In this document: positions 6,543-9,275 of the stretch, one piece after another
Position numbering within the stretch: position 1 is the first letter of the stretch
Layout of the letters: each line of letters starts with the position of its first letter
Assembly: GCA_016190545.1 (NCBI GenBank)
Contig: JACPQI010000055.1
Coordinates: 1 to 9,275, forward strand
Reading direction: 5' to 3'
Length of the DNA: 9,275 bases
Origin: Chloroflexota bacterium
GTDB taxonomy: Bacteria; Chloroflexota; Dehalococcoidia; SHYB01; JACPQI01
Notes under the pieces: model-generated
What the model was told of the DNA's origin: nothing
The model's input: only the letters and a program-made list of their open reading frames with translations
The model's database searches: none
Translations under genes and position numbers: made by a program

Positions 6543-6563
6543 TCGGTACTTGAAATTGGTAAA
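6535..6563 (-). promoter_or_regulatory. Promoter for the PqqD/ATP-grasp/PLP/UT-M23 operon
   Basis: On the minus strand, TTTACC (6558-6563, four of six) and TATACT (6535-6540, five of six) are separated by 17 bases. The start of transcription would be near 6528, only about 8 nt before the ATG at 6520. No other promoter-like pair was seen between the four genes. Confidence 0.55.
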
Positions 6564-6585
6564 GACCTGTGAACAGAATGTGAAA

Positions 6586-6591
6586 AGGGAG
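6586..6591 (+). promoter_or_regulatory. Ribosome binding site that fixes the methyltransferase start
   Basis: AGGGAG lies 9 bases before the ATG at 6601. The frame is also open from a TTG at 6550, which has no such site, so ATG 6601 is chosen. Confidence 0.7.
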
Positions 6592-6600
6592 TGCACTCCT

Positions 6601-7644
6601 ATGGTTGAGAGCAGCGTCCATCACGAGATCACCTCTACCCAGCGCGAGGACGCCTTCTATTCCTTCCTGGCGGGGGCAGCCAAAGCCGCCCTTCTGGCCT
6701 CCGTCATCAAGACAGACCTTCCGTCACTCCTGGCGGATCGGAGTCCCATGACCGCCGGCCAGATCATTGGCGCCTTGGCGCTGCAGCCGTTCCGGGGCCG
6801 CAAGTGGCTGCTGCTGCTGCGCTACGCCGGGCTGTTGGACGAGACCTGGCAGCCCGACGCCTACGAGCCCACCTACACCGGCACTCCCCTGTTGCGCGCG
6901 CTGTTCAAAAAAGATGGCCGCGGCGGCTGGTTCTTCCGCGATTTCATGCGCTACTGGGACAAGTCCACCTCCCATGACGTGGTTGACGTCATCATGGGCG
7001 GCCCCGTACCGGAACCGGTACCGTACCCGCCCAAGGAGCCCGAAGACGTGGAGGCGCTCCATAAGTGGATGCGGGAGGGCGCCAGGGAGACGCTGGAGAG
7101 CATCATCCGGCGCTTCGACTTCTCTACAGCGTCGCGGGTCCTGGACGTGGGCGGCGGCGACGCCACCATGGCCGCCATCCTGGTCAAACGCCTCCCTCAC
7201 CTTCACGTCACAGTCTTTAACCTGCCCCAGGCCTGCTTCCTCGCTCGCCAGACCGTCGCCAAGGCGCACGCAGGTGATAAGGTAACTATAGTAGATGGCG
7301 ATTTCTTCAAAGACAGCCTCCCCACGGGCTACGACCTGGTGATGTTCTCCCGCGTCTTGGCGGACTGGCCGGTGGAGGTGTGCCGCATGCTGCTGGCCAA
7401 AGCCTACGCGGCCCTGACGCCGGGCGGTCAGGTCCTCATCTGCGAGCCCTTCGCCAACGAGAACCCGGACCTCACCATCGCCTGGGAGCATTCTTACCTT
7501 CCCTATGACGACTTCGGCTACCAGGTGTACAAGCCGGTCAGCGTTTACCAGCAGCTCCTGTACGAGGCCGGGTTCAGCCCGCCGCAGGTCATCCCCCGCG
7601 ACCAGGACACCATCCACGGCATCCTGGTCTCGCGCAGGATGTAA
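6601..7644 (+). CDS. SAM-dependent methyltransferase, plant-type O-methyltransferase family (PF00891-like)
   Basis: 347 aa. The N-terminal ~110 residues are helical with a winged-helix dimerisation region, ending GLLDETWQPDAYEPTYTGTP as is typical of this family. The Rossmann SAM domain has RVLDVGGGDAT (179-189), VTVFNLPQA (203-211), VDGDFF, and GYDLVMFSRVLADWP (243-257), then LTPGGQVLICEPF. It would transfer methyl from SAM to a hydroxyl, amine or carbon of a small molecule or peptide. Two positions are unusual. The family His of L-H-D-W is Ala254, and the ribose-binding Asp of F-D-L-P is Asn207. Classical His-base O-methylation is therefore doubtful, and C- or N-methylation, proximity catalysis or a non-methylating role is possible. 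It is divergent from the PqqD operon with 80 bases between starts, suggesting shared control and perhaps a shared pathway. Confidence 0.85.
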   Translation: MVESSVHHEITSTQREDAFYSFLAGAAKAALLASVIKTDLPSLLADRSPMTAGQIIGALALQPFRGRKWLLLLRYAGLLDETWQPDAYEPTYTGTPLLRALFKKDGRGGWFFRDFMRYWDKSTSHDVVDVIMGGPVPEPVPYPPKEPEDVEALHKWMREGARETLESIIRRFDFSTASRVLDVGGGDATMAAILVKRLPHLHVTVFNLPQACFLARQTVAKAHAGDKVTIVDGDFFKDSLPTGYDLVMFSRVLADWPVEVCRMLLAKAYAALTPGGQVLICEPFANENPDLTIAWEHSYLPYDDFGYQVYKPVSVYQQLLYEAGFSPPQVIPRDQDTIHGILVSRRM

Positions 7645-7688
7645 AGACGGGTCTCAGGCCAGCTTTGCACGAAAAGCGGCGGCTGTCC

Positions 7689-7800
7689 TGTCACCCTTGA
7701 GTCCCGACCTATCGGGACGAAAGGTCTGGGGAGGCGGGACTGGTTTGGTGAGCCACCCCCCAGATTCTTCGCCCCGTTTGTATCGGGGCTCAGAATGACA
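7689..7800. repeat. 112-bp foldback (MITE-like) element
   Basis: The two imperfect inverted arms are about 43 bases each: 7689-7731 and 7758-7800. They start TGTCA and end TGACA, and are separated by about 26 bases. Each arm has its own inner hairpin: GTCCCGA/TCGGGAC (7701-7718, loop CCTA) and GCCCCG/CGGGGC (7771-7789). The arms match at roughly three positions in four, and the differences inside the inner stems are compensated (GTCCCGA versus GCCCCG), which suggests selection for structure. It follows the methyltransferase stop by 44 bases and may end that transcript. The arm sequence resembles an ATTCTGAGCGAAG-type intergenic repeat I associate with environmental Chloroflexota genomes. It encodes no transposase. 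Confidence 0.75.
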
Positions 7801-7866
7801 TATTGGCGCTCTCTGGCCCGTCCTCCTTGCTTCGCAGAAGGACAATTGGTTCTTCATTTCGTCGTA

Positions 7867-7889
7867 GGGGCGAGTTTCAAACTCGTCCC
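7867..7889. repeat. 23-bp near-perfect palindrome
   Basis: GGGGCGAGTTT and AAACTCGTCCC flank a single C, with one G-T mismatch. The GTAGGGGCGAGTTTCAAACTC form looks like another dispersed intergenic repeat unit. It has no T tract and no clear link to a gene. Confidence 0.6.
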
Positions 7890-7921
7890 GTTTGCTCCTC
7901 CACCTTGGCTTTTCCCAAAAG

Positions 7922-7995
7922 CGTTCGATAGTCTTCTCATAGAGTATCGCTTATGTCTTATTCGTTCGATAGTTTGCCCGGCCTGCTATACTATC
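7922..7995. repeat. Direct repeat CGTTCGATAGT with an inverted half-site
   Basis: CGTTCGATAGT occurs at 7922-7932 and again at 7963-7973, 41 bases apart (about four helical turns). The inverted half ACTATC follows at 7990-7995. The sites lie upstream of the small winged-helix regulator and could be operators for it or for another factor. The rest of 7801-8000 shows no gene. Confidence 0.4.
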
Positions 7996-8000
7996 TGTTA

Positions 8001-8036
8001 CAGGAACCCTGTTTCCTGAACCGTGCGTACTATAAT
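8001..8036 (+). promoter_or_regulatory. Probable promoter with operator-like palindrome for the winged-helix gene
   Basis: A perfect TATAAT (8031-8036) lies upstream of the regulator gene, giving a leader of about 117 nt. No good -35 is seen 17 bases upstream. That region is instead occupied by the palindrome CAGGAA-CCCTGT-TTCCTG (8001-8018), which also contains ACAGG/CCTGT (8000-8012). Such a layout would suit an activated or self-repressed promoter. The stretch 8040-8159 has nothing else recognisable. Confidence 0.4.
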
Positions 8037-8159
8037 AGGGTTCACCCCGCCTCTCCTCTTTCCTTCCCACCGTCCCCATGCAGGAGGGAAGAGAGATAGC
8101 AACGCTAAGAGTATTGTCCTTGAACGGAGCGAAAGAGTGATGGTCCCTTAACGAAAGCC

Positions 8160-8507
8160 ATGTCCACCACAGAACGCGACTGGACATTCATCACCAACCA
8201 TGGCCTGGTGCTCGGCTACATCTACCGCCACCCCAAGAGCACCAAGCGCGAGATCGCCCTGGCCGTCGGCATCACCGAGCGCACCGCCCACAACATCGTC
8301 CTGGCCCTGGTCAATTCAGGCTACATCGCCCGCCGCAAGCGTGGCCGCCGCTACTCCTATCGCATCAACCCCGAGCTTCCCCTGCGCCCCAGCACCAATC
8401 GCGACATGGTCGTCGGCGACCTTCTCAAGGTCGTCGCTCCCAAGCCCGCGCCCGCCGCCAAGCGCCGGCGCAAAGAGCCCCCGCTGGCTGGGCGAAGGTT
8501 GCTGTAG
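8160..8507 (+). CDS. Small winged-helix DNA-binding protein, MarR/ArsR-like
   Basis: 115 aa. After DWTFITNHGLVLGYIYRHP (7-25) comes a helix-turn-helix: KREIALAVG (29-37), then a recognition helix from about TERTAHNIVLALVNSG (39-54). A basic wing, YIARRKRGRRYSYRIN (55-70), completes the wHTH. The tail (about 93-115) is rich in Ala, Pro, Lys and Arg. Proteins of this type (a single wHTH that uses the ITERTA.. turn to read DNA) are abundant small regulators in Chloroflexota, as far as I recall; their ligands are not known. No ligand domain is present. The ATG at 8160 follows an in-frame-stop-containing leader with a weak ribosome site. It may act on the palindrome and repeats just upstream, or on the convergent MBL gene. 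Confidence 0.8.
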   Translation: MSTTERDWTFITNHGLVLGYIYRHPKSTKREIALAVGITERTAHNIVLALVNSGYIARRKRGRRYSYRINPELPLRPSTNRDMVVGDLLKVVAPKPAPAAKRRRKEPPLAGRRLL

Positions 8508-8521
8508 GGGCGGCCTACAGC
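8501..8521. terminator. Hairpin covering both convergent stop codons
   Basis: GCTGTAGG (8501-8508) and CCTACAGC (8514-8521) pair perfectly over the loop GGCGG. The left arm holds the TAG of the winged-helix gene (8505-8507), and the right arm holds the reverse-complement TAG of the MBL gene (8515-8517). It could end transcription from both sides, but neither strand has a T tract, so a Rho-independent mechanism is uncertain. Confidence 0.5.
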
Positions 8522-9275
8522 CGCGCCAGCAGCCCTTCGTAGCCGCGTGTGCCGGTCGCACTCACCATGTGCGGGTCGTCAGGCAGGTAGGCCACGTCCC
8601 CCGCCTCCTGCAGCAACTCCAGGTGCGCAATGACCTCGTCGATAGCCATGTAAAGAAACCGGCCGGACAGCTCTGTCCCCCGAAAGTGCTTCAGCGTAAG
8701 CTCGGTCACGGAAAGCGGCCCTTGCTCCAGCACGTCCAGGATGCGCCCCAGCCGCCGCCGGTGGTGGTCGATGATCTCTTCCGCCCGCGACTTGCCGATG
8801 AGGTTGAGTTTTCCTTTGAAGTACAACCGATGGGAGGGCAGCAGCGTTAGGTCGCCCTCCAGCTGCGTAATGCGTTTCATCGATCGCAAAAACACGTACA
8901 GGCCGTAGTAGACGTTCTGTTCACGGTAGGACGCCGGCAAAGCCTCTTTGAACAGGTCGTAGCGCAACTTCATTGTCGGGTGGGGCGTGATCTGGGGCAG
9001 CACGTGGTCGCCCGTTATCAGGTATGGCCCACGCTGGATGCACAACTCCTCCGGCGTGTGGCCGGGCACGTGGTAGAAGCGCCAGCCGTCAAGCTGGCCT
9101 TCCTGGAGCGGCTTGCTTAGCCACAGGCGGGAGCGGTACTCCTGGTGCCGCGCCCAATCCGCCTCGTTAATGACATAGGGCATTCGGCCCTCGCGGCGCA
9201 TGAACCGCTGGTGGAACTGCTGCTCCCACTCCAGGTAGTTGATGTCCAGGAAATAGCCGTAGACCTCGTGAGCCC
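8515..9275 (-). CDS. MBL-fold metallo-hydrolase with C-terminal winged helix (LACTB2-like), C-terminal part
   Basis: The frame is open to the right edge, so the N-terminus, including the expected HxHxDH zinc motif, lies outside the window; about 252 residues are visible. An ATG at 9199-9201 exists but is internal, because the upstream residues (DINYLEWEQQFHQRF) continue the protein. Visible MBL features are HVPGHTPEEL (His codon 9058-9060), YLITGDHVLPQITPHP with the bridging Asp (9007-9009), and LPSHRLYF with a late His (8830-8832). About 70 C-terminal residues (from KSRAEEIIDHHRRRLGRIL) form the helical and winged-helix module of LACTB2-type hydrolases. Relatives act on RNA, thioesters or glyoxalase substrates; the substrate here is unknown. 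It is convergent with the winged-helix gene, with 7 bases between stops. It is distinct from the MBL fragment at the left edge. Confidence 0.82.
   Translation of the reverse strand, partial: AHEVYGYFLDINYLEWEQQFHQRFMRREGRMPYVINEADWARHQEYRSRLWLSKPLQEGQLDGWRFYHVPGHTPEELCIQRGPYLITGDHVLPQITPHPTMKLRYDLFKEALPASYREQNVYYGLYVFLRSMKRITQLEGDLTLLPSHRLYFKGKLNLIGKSRAEEIIDHHRRRLGRILDVLEQGPLSVTELTLKHFRGTELSGRFLYMAIDEVIAHLELLQEAGDVAYLPDDPHMVSATGTRGYEGLLARL

Noticed and set aside
6724..7617. 297-codon minus-strand frame opposite the methyltransferase
   Set aside because: Shadow of a clear SAM methyltransferase; no motif of its own.

Overview
The window is GC-rich and carries foldback repeats and small palindromes between genes. 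The codon use, the repeats and the small winged-helix regulator resemble what is common in environmental Chloroflexota (for example Dehalococcoidia-like genomes). That assignment is an impression, not a computed result. No rRNA, tRNA, CRISPR array, transposase or phage gene was seen.

Left part (1-1950): the N-terminus of an MBL-fold hydrolase runs off the left edge on the minus strand. A foldback repeat (151-250) follows, then a complete glmU on the minus strand. Its leader carries two strong hairpins, and a good sigma-70-type promoter lies upstream at 1921-1949.

Central part (2008-6563): four minus-strand genes look like one operon. In order of transcription they encode a PqqD-like small protein (an RRE-type peptide-binding fold), a carbamoyl-phosphate-synthase-like ATP-grasp ligase, a fold-type III PLP enzyme of the diaminopimelate/ornithine decarboxylase family, and a membrane protein that joins a urea-transporter domain to an M23 (LytM) metallopeptidase domain. 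The PLP enzyme has an N-terminal extension with a Y-x-x-P-x-V pattern resembling the leader motif that RRE proteins bind in lasso-peptide pathways. A divergent class I SAM methyltransferase of the plant-type O-methyltransferase family (6601-7644) shares the promoter region, and a palindromic -10 box could serve both directions. Together this looks like a peptide- or amino-acid-modifying pathway with a membrane/cell-wall component. The product is unknown. It is the best candidate in the window for a poorly described system.

Right part (7645-9275): a 515-base gene-free stretch contains a 112-bp foldback element, a palindrome, direct repeats, and a likely promoter with an operator-like palindrome. 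A small winged-helix regulator follows (plus strand). Convergent to it is the C-terminal part of a second MBL-fold hydrolase (LACTB2-like, with a C-terminal winged helix) that enters from the right edge. The two convergent stop codons sit in the arms of a single hairpin.
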